A stretch of 7,627 nt of DNA, taken from contig JACDAO010000821.1 in assembly GCA_013695405.1 (NCBI GenBank), positions 1 to 7,627 on the forward strand, read 5' to 3'. This DNA is from Acidobacteriota bacterium. GTDB taxonomy: Bacteria; Acidobacteriota; Vicinamibacteria; Vicinamibacterales; Vicinamibacteraceae. Of the stretch, positions 1 through 6,628 are shown piece after piece. Every line of letters starts with the position of its first letter. Positions within the stretch are counted from its first letter, which is position 1. The position numbers and the translations under genes were made by a program. Below the pieces are notes generated by a model. The model saw nothing but the letters and a program-made list of their open reading frames with translations. It searched no databases and was not told the DNA's origin.

Positions 1-216
1 ATGGCCGAGGAGACCGGCGGCGGCTACTTCGAGCTGAAGAACACCGACGATCTCGGCCCGACCTTCACCCGCGTCGCCCAGGAGCTGCACAGCCAGTACC
101 TGCTCGGCTTCGAGCCGGCCAAGCCCGACGGCAAGGTCCACCGGATCGAGGTCCGGGTCAACAGGCCGGGCCTGATCAGCCGCGGCCGCACGACCTACCA
201 GTCGCCGCGCGCCTGA
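1..216 (+). CDS. VWFA-related Acidobacterial-type protein, C-terminal end (partial)
   Basis: Only the last 71 codons are in the window, ending in TGA at 214-216; the gene starts upstream, so the ATG at position 1 is an internal methionine and not a start. The visible residues include EETGGGYFEL (3-12), then QYLLGFEPAKPDGKVHRIEV (32-51) and NRPGLISRGRTTY (54-66). This is the characteristic tail that follows the von Willebrand factor A domain in the VWFA-related Acidobacterial family (known as TIGR03436): a YxLGF segment, a short charged turn with DG, a KIEV-like strand and an RPGL..R..Y ending. Such proteins are usually exported and their role is mostly unknown; the metal-binding MIDAS part would lie outside this window. 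It converges on the - strand glycine-zipper gene with one base between the stops. The family call is fairly safe; any specific function is not supported. Confidence 0.75.
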   Translation: MAEETGGGYFELKNTDDLGPTFTRVAQELHSQYLLGFEPAKPDGKVHRIEVRVNRPGLISRGRTTYQSPRA

Positions 217-231
217 TCTACTCGCGCGGCG
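203..231. terminator. GC stem-loop spanning two convergent stop codons; candidate bidirectional terminator
   Basis: Bases 203-211 (CGCCGCGCG) are the exact reverse complement of 223-231 (CGCGCGGCG), leaving an 11-base loop at 212-222. The loop contains the TGA of the + strand VWFA gene (214-216) and the TAG of the - strand gene (220-218). The stem is nine G/C pairs and works equally in both transcripts. Neither side has a T-tract, so this is not a textbook intrinsic terminator. It may instead stabilise 3' ends or pause polymerase. In DNA this GC-rich, short palindromes also arise by chance. Confidence 0.4.
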
Positions 232-1102
232 CGTCGCTCTCGATCGCGCCGTCGCCCATCGCGACGGGCGCGTCGAAGCGCACCCGCAGCACGGTCCCCG
301 CTTCCAGCTTGACATTGGTGCCGGGCGTCGCGAGCACGGAGCCGCCGCCGCCAATCAGCACGCCGGCCAACGCGCCCTTGAACCCGCCGAGGATGCCGCC
401 GATGATCGCGCCGGCCGCCGCGCCGGTCGTCATCTTCCCCATCTCGCCCTTCAGCCCTTCGCCCTCGAGTGCCTGCGTCACGGTGGCGCGGATCCGGTAG
501 GTGCGCTGGTTGACGGTCATCTGGTCGAACGACAGCGTCAGGCTGCCACGGCGATCGGTGCGCGTCGCGCGGTCGACGCTGCTGACGACTCCGCGCAACA
601 CCGATCCGGCGGGCACCAGCAACGTGCTCCCGGAGTACAGGTCGACCAGCGTCGTGGCTTCGAAACGGTCCTCGACCTCGGCAGTCGACGAGTTGAGTGG
701 CGTCTGCAGCCGTGCGTCCAGTTCCTGCCCGACCGCGATTTCGTGGTCGCCGCGCCGCCCTGCCGGGGCTTCGCGCAGCGTCGTTCCAGACGCCTCGCGG
801 TCGAGCGCGTTGAGCCGCGACCGCACCGCTGCCACTTCGCTGAACGGCACGCTGTTCTCGCGGCGCAACCGGACCCGCAGGTAGGCCAGGTCGTCGCGGA
901 CCAGTTCGAGGTCGCGCTCGACGCGGCTCGCCTGCGCGCTGTCGGTCTCGCGCAACCGTTCGACCTTCTGGCTGACGGTGGCGACCTGGGCCTGCAGCCC
1001 GTCGAGGTCGGCCTGCGACCCTTGATCCTGAGCCGCGACCGCGAGCGGCAACAGCACGGTGAGCGCGAGGGCGCCGACACTGCGACCGAAGGTGATGGGC
1101 AT
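218..1102 (-). CDS. Exported coiled-coil / glycine-zipper protein of unknown function
   Basis: This is a 294-residue protein. Residues 1-24 form a signal peptide or N-terminal anchor (hydrophobic 10-23, then AVAAQD). Residues 33-105 are heptad-like and charged, probably coiled coil. Residues 118-210 look all-beta, with the run LVPAGSVLRGVVSS at 162-175. Residues 227-255 form a glycine zipper (GAAAGAIIGG, then FKGALAGVLIGGG) that could insert in or pack against a membrane. A short beta segment ends the protein. The LVPAGSVLRG stretch, preceded by a [VA]-G-x-x-[LI]-x-x-[RK] strand, recalls the C-terminal beta-barrel of VirB10/TrbI proteins, but no other secretion gene is nearby and this is only a fold guess. 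The start is well supported by AAAGGA seven bases upstream. The gene lies 38 bp downstream of rseP on the same strand and is probably co-transcribed. An envelope location is likely; I do not recognise a named function. Confidence 0.85.
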   Translation of the reverse strand: MPITFGRSVGALALTVLLPLAVAAQDQGSQADLDGLQAQVATVSQKVERLRETDSAQASRVERDLELVRDDLAYLRVRLRRENSVPFSEVAAVRSRLNALDREASGTTLREAPAGRRGDHEIAVGQELDARLQTPLNSSTAEVEDRFEATTLVDLYSGSTLLVPAGSVLRGVVSSVDRATRTDRRGSLTLSFDQMTVNQRTYRIRATVTQALEGEGLKGEMGKMTTGAAAGAIIGGILGGFKGALAGVLIGGGGSVLATPGTNVKLEAGTVLRVRFDAPVAMGDGAIESDAPRE

Positions 1103-1109
1103 GATCAGG

Positions 1110-1115
1110 TCCTTT
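1110..1115 (-). promoter_or_regulatory. Ribosome binding site of the glycine-zipper gene
   Basis: AAAGGA on the - strand lies seven bases before the ATG at 1102. It fixes the start of the 294-residue protein and excludes the very long open frame that continues upstream through rseP in another phase. Confidence 0.75.
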
Positions 1116-1140
1116 CGGAATCGGAATGACGAAGGCGAGA

Positions 1141-2466
1141 TCAGCTGCGCCGCAGGAGACGGCCGAGCCACTCGACGCGCGAGAGATCGTTGTACATGAC
1201 GGTCACCATCAGCACCATCAGGACCGCGAAGCCAGCCATCAGCATGCGTTCCTTGACCCGCATGCTGAAGTCGCGCCCGGCCAGGCCTTCGATGGCGAGG
1301 ATCGCAATGTGACCGCCGTCCAGGATCGGGATCGGCAGCAGGTTGAGCAGTCCGAGATTGAGGCTGACCATCGCCATCGTGCCGAACAACGCGGCCCAAC
1401 TGATTGCCGCGGCGCCGCCGGCGACTTCGGCGATCCCGAGCGGCCCCATCAGCTGCCGCGGCGATGTCTCGGCCGTGAACAAGCCGACCAGCATCTCGCC
1501 GATCAGCCCGGTCCATTCGACGTTCTGGCGCACGCTCAACCCAATCGCCTGCGCGAACCCGGGCTTGCTGATCACCGTCTCGAAGGGGCTGAGTTGCACG
1601 CCGAGCCGGCCGACGCCGTTGGTGTCGCGCGGCGTCACCTGCAGATCCTGACGCTGGCCGCCGCGCACGATGCCGATGGCCACAGGCTGCCCAGCCTTGC
1701 TGCCGATCCTGGTGATCAGCTCCTGCAGCGTGTACGTGGTGGTGTCGACGCCGTCGAGCGAGACAATCACGTCGCGGGCCTTGATGCCGGCGGCTTCGGC
1801 GGCGCTGCCGGGCATCACCTGCACGACTTCGGGATGGATGTCGGGTCCGATGCCGAGATCGCCGATCTCGTACTTGGTCTGGGCCTCGGGCACCACCGTC
1901 AGGTGCTGGCGGGCGCCGTCGCGACGGATCACGATCGGCACCTCGCGGTTGGCACGCGGCACGACCCGCATCTGCAGGCCCTGCCAGGTGTCGACCTCGC
2001 GCTCGGCGAAGGCGACGATGACGTCGCCAGTGCGGATGCCCGCCTTCTCGGCCGGCGATCCCGGCAGCACCCGGCCGACCACCGGCGCCCGCTGCTCGAA
2101 GGCCGGCTCGGTGGCGCCGCTCCAGATCACGAAGGTCATCACCCCGACGGCCAGCAGCAGGTTCATCGCCGGCCCGGCAATCAGCACCTGGAAGCGCTGC
2201 CACTTGGTCTTGGACAAGAACTCGTCGGAGGCCCCGGACCGCGGGTCGTCCGGGGTCTCGCCGGCCATCTTGACGTAGCCGCCGAGCGGGATCGCGCTGA
2301 TGCAGTACTCGGTGCCGCCGCGGGTCATCTTCAGCAGCTTCGGCCCGAATCCGAGCGAAAAGGTCAGCACCCGCACGCCGTTCCAGCGCGCCAGCAGGAA
2401 GTGCCCCAGTTCGTGCACGAACACGAGGACGCCGAGAACGAACAAGAAAGCCCAGAGGTTGGTCAC
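1141..2466 (-). CDS. rseP: Site-2 intramembrane zinc metalloprotease RseP
   Basis: This 441-residue membrane protease (E. coli RseP is about 450) cuts membrane-spanning substrates such as anti-sigma factors and leftover signal peptides. The zinc site is visible. HELGH at 18-22 in the first membrane segment gives H18, E19 and H22. The N375-LLP-IP-ILDGG motif gives the third ligand, D383. Two PDZ domains lie between, at roughly 128-190 (GRVLPGSPAEKAGI) and 207-278 (QVMPGSAAEAAGIKARDVI). Further membrane segments are near 95-115, 355-385 and 405-425. The start is GTG at 2466. It is supported by GAGGGA seven bases upstream and by a 4-bp GTGA overlap with the dxr stop, and it leaves a normal N-terminus just before the HELGH helix. 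No sigma or anti-sigma gene is in the window, so the substrate is unknown. The usual alternative, a sporulation SpoIVFB-type protease, is unlikely given the two PDZ domains and the cdsA-dxr context. Confidence 0.96.
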   Translation of the reverse strand: MTNLWAFLFVLGVLVFVHELGHFLLARWNGVRVLTFSLGFGPKLLKMTRGGTEYCISAIPLGGYVKMAGETPDDPRSGASDEFLSKTKWQRFQVLIAGPAMNLLLAVGVMTFVIWSGATEPAFEQRAPVVGRVLPGSPAEKAGIRTGDVIVAFAEREVDTWQGLQMRVVPRANREVPIVIRRDGARQHLTVVPEAQTKYEIGDLGIGPDIHPEVVQVMPGSAAEAAGIKARDVIVSLDGVDTTTYTLQELITRIGSKAGQPVAIGIVRGGQRQDLQVTPRDTNGVGRLGVQLSPFETVISKPGFAQAIGLSVRQNVEWTGLIGEMLVGLFTAETSPRQLMGPLGIAEVAGGAAAISWAALFGTMAMVSLNLGLLNLLPIPILDGGHIAILAIEGLAGRDFSMRVKERMLMAGFAVLMVLMVTVMYNDLSRVEWLGRLLRRS

Positions 2467-3662
2467 GCGATGGTCCCTCGTCCTGCAGATTCTACCGTGC
2501 CGACCCTGACCCCGGCGGCCCGACGGGCCCAGGCGTCCACTTCCCGGATCGCCGCCACCGATGAGGTGTCGAGCGCCCGGCCGACCGCGGTCGACAGCAC
2601 CTCGGACACCACGGCGGCAATCCCGGTGAAGCCGAGGCGTCCCTCGAGGAAGGACGCTACGGCGACCTCATTGGCCGCATTGAGCACCACCGGCGCCGCG
2701 CCGCCGGCGCGCAGGGCCGCATACGCCAGGGTCAGGCAGGGGAACCTGCTCCGCTCGGGCGGCTCGAAGCGCAGGTCCAGCCCGTCCTGCCAGTCCAGAC
2801 GCGGCACCGGGCTGTCCCACCGGTCGGGATAGGTGAAGGCGTACTGAATCGGCAGCTTCATGTCGGTGACGCCCAGTTGCGCCAGCAGCGATCCGTCGAC
2901 GAACTCGACCATCGAATGCACCACCGACTGCGGGTGGATGACGACGTCGATGCGGTCGGGCGGCAGATCGAACAGCCAGCGCGCCTCGATCACCTCGAGG
3001 CCCTTGTTCATCATCGTGGCCGAGTCGATGCTGATTTTGCGTCCCATCTTCCAGGTCGGATGGCTGAGGGCGTCGGCGGCAGTGACCTCGGCCAGGGCGG
3101 CAGCGGGCGTCTTGCGGAAGGGACCGCCGGAGGCGGTCAGGACCAGCCGTCGCACATGCGCGGGAGGGTGCCCTGCCAGGCATTGGTGGATGGCGTTGTG
3201 TTCGCTGTCGACGGGCAGGACGTCGACGCCGCGGGCCGCAGCCGCGCGCATCACGAGTGAACCCGCCATCACCAGCACTTCCTTGTTGGCCAGCGCGATC
3301 CGCTTGCCGGCGGCAATCGCGGCGAGCACCGCTTCGAGCGCCTCGGTGCCCGAGCAGGCGCACAGCACGACGTCGACGTCGGGCTGGGTCGCAACCAGCA
3401 CCAGGCCCTCGCGGCCCGGGGCCGACTCGCGGATCTGCGCCGTGGCCGCCGCCGACAGCCCGTCACGCACCTGCGCCAGGGCCGGACCGGTGGCCATCGC
3501 CACGACTGCAGGACGCAGGCGTTCGACCTGCTGCTGCATCAGCGCGACGTTGCCGCCGGCGGCCAGTCCGACCACCGCGAGCCGGCCGGGATGCGCGCTG
3601 ACGACGTCGAGTGCGCTGACGCCGATCGAGCCGGTGCTGCCGAGGATGGCGACGCGGATCAT
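2463..3662 (-). CDS. dxr: 1-deoxy-D-xylulose 5-phosphate reductoisomerase (DXR/IspC)
   Basis: This 399-residue enzyme (E. coli 398) rearranges and reduces DXP to 2-C-methyl-D-erythritol 4-phosphate with NADPH. It catalyses the committed step of the MEP isoprenoid route and is the fosmidomycin target. Visible motifs are GSTGSIG (8-14, NADPH binding), LANKE (124-128), PVDSEHNAI (150-158) with metal ligands D152 and E154, ASGGPFR (177-183), HPTWKMGRKIS (201-211, the active-site flap with W204) and NKGLE (219-223) with metal ligand E223. HPQSVVHSMVEF (243-254) and NAANEVAV (328-335) follow. The start is ATG at 3662, which overlaps the cdsA stop as ATGA and has AGGGG eight bases upstream; an in-frame GTG seven codons earlier is less likely. 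One oddity is SGTEALEAV at 104-112, where many homologues have a G-A-A-G-L-x-P-T segment. The gene overlaps rseP by 4 bp. Confidence 0.97.
   Translation of the reverse strand: MIRVAILGSTGSIGVSALDVVSAHPGRLAVVGLAAGGNVALMQQQVERLRPAVVAMATGPALAQVRDGLSAAATAQIRESAPGREGLVLVATQPDVDVVLCACSGTEALEAVLAAIAAGKRIALANKEVLVMAGSLVMRAAAARGVDVLPVDSEHNAIHQCLAGHPPAHVRRLVLTASGGPFRKTPAAALAEVTAADALSHPTWKMGRKISIDSATMMNKGLEVIEARWLFDLPPDRIDVVIHPQSVVHSMVEFVDGSLLAQLGVTDMKLPIQYAFTYPDRWDSPVPRLDWQDGLDLRFEPPERSRFPCLTLAYAALRAGGAAPVVLNAANEVAVASFLEGRLGFTGIAAVVSEVLSTAVGRALDTSSVAAIREVDAWARRAAGVRVGTVESAGRGTIA
2474..2479 (-). promoter_or_regulatory. Ribosome binding site of rseP inside dxr
   Basis: GAGGGA on the - strand lies seven bases before the GTG start of rseP and within the last codons of dxr. 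It supports the non-ATG start and suggests rseP can recruit ribosomes itself as well as through the GTGA overlap. Confidence 0.6.
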
Positions 3663-4459
3663 GGCCGCGGCCCCTGCGACCACAACACCGACAGCGCGAC
3701 GTAGTACAGAGGTGTGCTGAACAGCAACGCGTCGATCCGATCCAGCATGCCGCCATGGCCGGGGATCAGGCCGGATGCGTCCTTGACGTCGGCGCTGCGC
3801 TTGAGCATCGATTCGAACAGGTCACCGGCAATGCCCGCCACGCCCAGGCCCAGGCCGAGAACAGCGAGCTGCCAGAGCGGGATCCCTGGTAACCAGAGGC
3901 GACCGAGCGTTGCCAGCACCACGGCCGCCGCGATCAGCCCGCCGATCGCGCCCTCGCGGGTCTTCTTCGGGCTGAGGGTCGGGGCCAGCGGGGATCGCCC
4001 GAACGCGCGGCCGGTGTAGTACTGCGCCGAGTCGCTGGCCACCTGCATCAGGATGAGTGACAGCAGCGGCACCGCGCCGAAATCCTGGCGAATCAGCACC
4101 ACGGTGGCCACCCCGTAGCCGAGATACACGACGCCGAAGATGGTCGAGGCCGCCACGGCGACGCTGTGGGCCGGTACCCGGCCACGCACCACCAGTGCGG
4201 CCCCGGTGACCGCCGGCACCAGCAGCAGCCAGCGCTCAGGCCGCAGGCCGAGCGTCAACAACAGGAACATGCCGACGCTCAGCACCATCGTCAGGCCGGG
4301 GATGACGTCGAGGCCGCTGCGGGCGACCAGCACGTCGTACTCGCGAAGGCTGAGAAGCAGCACCATCAGGCACAGCAGCAGCGTGCCCCAGGGCGGCAGA
4401 CCCCACATGATCCCGACCACCACCGGGAGCAGGATGAGGGCGCTGATGAGGCGTGTCAC
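3659..4459 (-). CDS. cdsA: Phosphatidate cytidylyltransferase (CDP-diacylglycerol synthase)
   Basis: This 266-residue multi-pass membrane enzyme joins phosphatidic acid and CTP to make CDP-diacylglycerol, the precursor of the bacterial phospholipids. The family signature is complete at 217-243: S217, K220-R221, K226-D227, S229, P233, H235-G-G and D240-R-x-D243. The segment before it, at 143-172 (SDSAQYYTGRAFG, then SPKKTREG), matches the conserved cytoplasmic region, although the common W/N-D-x-x-A-Y form appears here as S-D-S-A-Q-Y. Hydrophobic segments fall near 4-20, 24-37, 53-71, 76-92, 100-123, 130-141, 172-190 and 196-212. The chosen start is GTG at 4459, overlapping the uppS stop as GTGA. 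It leaves the expected short N-terminus TRLISALIL before the first membrane helix. No Shine-Dalgarno sequence is seen, so translation probably depends on coupling to uppS. A longer open frame upstream is read-through across uppS and is not part of the gene. Confidence 0.95.
   Translation of the reverse strand: MTRLISALILLPVVVGIMWGLPPWGTLLLCLMVLLLSLREYDVLVARSGLDVIPGLTMVLSVGMFLLLTLGLRPERWLLLVPAVTGAALVVRGRVPAHSVAVAASTIFGVVYLGYGVATVVLIRQDFGAVPLLSLILMQVASDSAQYYTGRAFGRSPLAPTLSPKKTREGAIGGLIAAAVVLATLGRLWLPGIPLWQLAVLGLGLGVAGIAGDLFESMLKRSADVKDASGLIPGHGGMLDRIDALLFSTPLYYVALSVLWSQGPRP
3671..3675 (-). promoter_or_regulatory. Ribosome binding site of dxr inside cdsA
   Basis: AGGGG on the - strand ends eight bases before the ATG at 3662, inside the 3' end of cdsA. 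It favours this ATG over the GTG seven codons upstream. Confidence 0.5.
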
Positions 4460-5268
4460 CGGCTGGCGGCCGCGGGACGGCTGCTGGCGGTGGTGACGCC
4501 ACCGTAGCGACGTTCGCGCTTCTGGAAGTCGAGCAGCGCCTCGAACAGGTGCGTGCGCCGGAAATCGGGCCAGAAGGTGTCGGTGACGTAAATCTCCGCG
4601 TAGGCAATCTGCCAAAGCAGGAAGTTGCTGATGCGAAGCTCGCCCGACGTGCGGATCAGCAGGTCGGGGTCTGGTTGGCCGCGGGTATAGAGCAGGTCGG
4701 CGACACGGGCCTCGTCGATGTCCTCGGGCCGCAGGCCCTGCGCCAGCGCCGCGCGAATCGCGTCGACGATCTCGGCCCGGCCGCCGTAGTTGAGGGCGAT
4801 GCTGAGCACGGTGCCGGTGTTGTGCTGGGTCCGCTCCATCGCCACCGCGAGCTCGTGCTGCACGTCGGCGGGCAGATCGTGAATGCGGCCGATCACGCAC
4901 AGCCGGATGTTGTTGGAGAGCAGCGTCTTCAGCTCGGAGCGCACATAGCGCTTGAGCAGTGCCATCAGCGTCGCCACCTCGGCGGCGGGTCGCTTCCAGT
5001 TCTCGACCGAGAAGGCGTACAGGGTGATGTGACCGAGCCCGAGGCGCGCGGCTGTCTCGATCACCTCGCGCACCGCGCGGGTGCCGGCGCGGTGACCCTC
5101 GACGCGCGGCAGATGGCGACGGCCGGCCCAGCGACCGTTGCCGTCCATGATGATGGCGACGTGGGCGGGGAGGCGGTCGAAGTCCAGCCGCCGCACCAGG
5201 TCGGCATCTGGGGAGGCTGGTGCAAGCCAGCTCAGGAGATCGTCGAGCGCCATGGGAACGAAGCTCAT
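4456..5268 (-). CDS. uppS: Undecaprenyl diphosphate synthase (cis-prenyltransferase)
   Basis: This 270-residue soluble enzyme adds isopentenyl diphosphate units in cis to farnesyl diphosphate, giving the C55 carrier used for peptidoglycan and surface glycans. HVAIIMDGNGRWA (36-48) holds the catalytic aspartate D42. EGHRAG (57-62), FSVENWKRP (86-94), and RTSGELRISNFLLWQ (206-220) with R206 and R212 for IPP binding follow, then E225 in AYAEIY. The spacing matches E. coli (D26, N74, R77, R194, R200, E213) with a shift of 16 residues at the N-terminal end and 12 at the C-terminal end. The protein therefore has an N-terminal extension of about 16 residues, and an A/S/R-rich tail after 256. The ATG at 5268 overlaps the truA stop as ATGA. 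A second ATG five codons later is possible, but neither has a strong ribosome site. The product length beyond C55 versus shorter cannot be told from sequence. Confidence 0.96.
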   Translation of the reverse strand: MSFVPMALDDLLSWLAPASPDADLVRRLDFDRLPAHVAIIMDGNGRWAGRRHLPRVEGHRAGTRAVREVIETAARLGLGHITLYAFSVENWKRPAAEVATLMALLKRYVRSELKTLLSNNIRLCVIGRIHDLPADVQHELAVAMERTQHNTGTVLSIALNYGGRAEIVDAIRAALAQGLRPEDIDEARVADLLYTRGQPDPDLLIRTSGELRISNFLLWQIAYAEIYVTDTFWPDFRRTHLFEALLDFQKRERRYGGVTTASSRPAAASR

Positions 5269-6047
5269 TCTAACCGGTACGCCACGTGGATCAGGGTCAG
5301 GCCGTGGGCCGGCGCGGTCGGACCTGCCTCCTGCCGGGTCCGGCCCGCCAGCACCGAGGCCAGACCGGAGGCTGGCGCGCGGCCCTGTCCGACGGCGAGC
5401 AAGGTGCCGGCCAGGGCGCGCACCATGTGTCGCAGGAAGCCGTCGCCGGCGACTTCGAACTCGACCAGCCGTTCCTCGGGTGCCAGAACCGCGACGTCTC
5501 GGGGGTCGCCCGCCCGCTCCTGCACCTGCGCCATCGTGATGGTCCGGGTTGTGGTGGCGACTCGAGTGCCGGTGGACCGGAACGCGGCGAAGTCGTGCGT
5601 TCCGATCAGCCCGGCGCAGGCCTGGTCCATCGCGGACGCGTCAAGTGGCGGCGGCACCAGGGTGGAGGTGCGCGCCAGCAGCGGATGCCCGACAGTGCTG
5701 ACCAGCCAGCGATAGCGGTACGTCTTGCTGAGGGCGTCGAAGCGGGCGTGCAGGGTGTTCGATACCTGGCGTACCTCCCGGACGCGAATGTCGGTGGGCA
5801 GCCGAGCGTTGGCGGCGCGCAGCACGGTGTCGGGCAGGAGCCCGTCTGGCAGATCGACGTGGGCCACCTGTCCCTCGGCGTGCACCCCGGCGTCGGTGCG
5901 GCCGGCGCCGTGTACGGTCACCAGACCACCAGCCAACGGCGCCAGCGCCGTTTCCAGGCACGCCTGGATCGAGGGTCCGTTCTGCTGACGCTGCCACCCC
6001 GCGTACGCGGTGCCGTCGTAGGCAATGCGCAGCAGCAGACGCGGCAC
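5265..6047 (-). CDS. truA: tRNA pseudouridine(38-40) synthase
   Basis: This 260-residue protein (E. coli TruA is 270) isomerises uridines 38-40 in the anticodon arm of many tRNAs. The N-terminus reads RIAYDGTAYAGWQRQ (7-21), the standard opening of the family. GRTDAGVHA (49-57) carries the catalytic aspartate D52. The second half contains LSKTYRYRW (106-114) and a C-terminal FLRHMVRALAGTL element that helps form the active cleft. The start is GTG at 6047, whose G is shared with the pyrE TAG in a one-base TAGTG overlap. No clear Shine-Dalgarno sequence precedes it, so re-initiation after pyrE is the likely mode. It ends inside the uppS start. TruA has no direct metabolic link to its neighbours; its place here looks like simple operon packing of housekeeping genes. 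Confidence 0.95.
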   Translation of the reverse strand: MPRLLLRIAYDGTAYAGWQRQQNGPSIQACLETALAPLAGGLVTVHGAGRTDAGVHAEGQVAHVDLPDGLLPDTVLRAANARLPTDIRVREVRQVSNTLHARFDALSKTYRYRWLVSTVGHPLLARTSTLVPPPLDASAMDQACAGLIGTHDFAAFRSTGTRVATTTRTITMAQVQERAGDPRDVAVLAPEERLVEFEVAGDGFLRHMVRALAGTLLAVGQGRAPASGLASVLAGRTRQEAGPTAPAHGLTLIHVAYRLE

Positions 6048-6628
6048 TACCGCTCGCCGGGCCGCGACCCGGGCTTGACCGCAGGAACGTCCCGCAGCGC
6101 CGTCGGGACGGCGTCGGCGGCGAAGGTGGGAAAGCGTGCGTCGGCGAGCGACACGTACGGCACGGCCAGGGCATCGCCACCGCCGCGATTGATGATCGAG
6201 GCAGCCGCGACGACGACTGCGCCAGCCTGCTCGGCCACGGCGACAGTCTCGAGCGTGCTCTTGCCGGTGGTGACGACGTCTTCGACCACCAGCACGCGCT
6301 CACCCGGCTCGAGCCGGAAGCCGCGCCGGATGTTCAGCATCCCGTCGACGCGCTCGGCGAAGATCGCGCGGACCGCGAGTGCGCGCCCAACCTCGTGGCC
6401 GATGATCAGGCCACCCATCGCCGGCGACAGCACCACGTCCACCTCGTGGCCGGCGGCACGCACCGCCTCGCCGAGCGCCCGCCCCACAGCCTCCGCATCG
6501 GCGGGATGCTGCAGCACCAGCGCGCACTGCAAGTACCCGGTGCTGTGCAGCCCCGACGACAGGACGAAGTGGCCCTCGAGCAGCGCGCCACGTGAACGGA
6601 ACAGGTCGAGCACGGAATCTGGGGTCAT
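6047..6628 (-). CDS. pyrE: Orotate phosphoribosyltransferase
   Basis: This 193-residue enzyme joins orotate and PRPP to make OMP, the penultimate step to UMP. The PRPP-binding loop is VLVVEDVVTTGKS (112-124). The N-terminal GHFVLSSGLHSTGYLQCALV (19-38) and SPAMGGLIIGHEVGRAL (68-84) are typical of the shorter Thermus/archaeal-like PyrE form. The catalytic loop region 91-111 carries arginines (R93, R101, R102) and no lysine, unlike the lysine-rich loop of enteric enzymes. The ATG at 6628 is fixed by an in-frame TGA only two codons upstream, inside the adjacent tandem repeat. No Shine-Dalgarno sequence is visible. It heads the overlapping chain pyrE-truA-uppS-cdsA-dxr-rseP and lies 59 bp after the S9 peptidase. 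No attenuator or PyrR-type site was recognised. A general purine-type phosphoribosyltransferase is the alternative but fits the N-terminus poorly. Confidence 0.93.
   Translation of the reverse strand: MTPDSVLDLFRSRGALLEGHFVLSSGLHSTGYLQCALVLQHPADAEAVGRALGEAVRAAGHEVDVVLSPAMGGLIIGHEVGRALAVRAIFAERVDGMLNIRRGFRLEPGERVLVVEDVVTTGKSTLETVAVAEQAGAVVVAAASIINRGGGDALAVPYVSLADARFPTFAADAVPTALRDVPAVKPGSRPGER

Noticed and set aside
1115..1127. Short TCGGAA tandem (two copies) between rseP and the glycine-zipper gene
   Set aside because: Two 6-bp copies are too short to separate from chance, and no promoter pattern accompanies them.
218..2203. 661-codon reading of the glycine-zipper frame extending through rseP
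   Set aside because: The upstream part is low-complexity Arg/Ala/Gly in a different frame of rseP; a signal peptide with a good ribosome site begins at 1102.
1126..2832. 568-codon open frame on the + strand opposite rseP and dxr
   Set aside because: It is rich in His, Asp, Gln and Arg with no domain pattern, spans two well-supported genes on the other strand, and is the usual antisense shadow in GC-rich DNA.
3663..3683. Seven-codon N-terminal extension of DXR from a GTG
   Set aside because: The ATG at 3662 directly precedes the IRVAILGSTGSIG strand, overlaps the cdsA stop and has a suitable ribosome site.
3659..4900. 413-codon version of CdsA
   Set aside because: The extra N-terminus overlaps uppS in another frame and is Arg/Pro-rich; the GTG at 4459 gives a normal CdsA N-terminus and a GTGA overlap.
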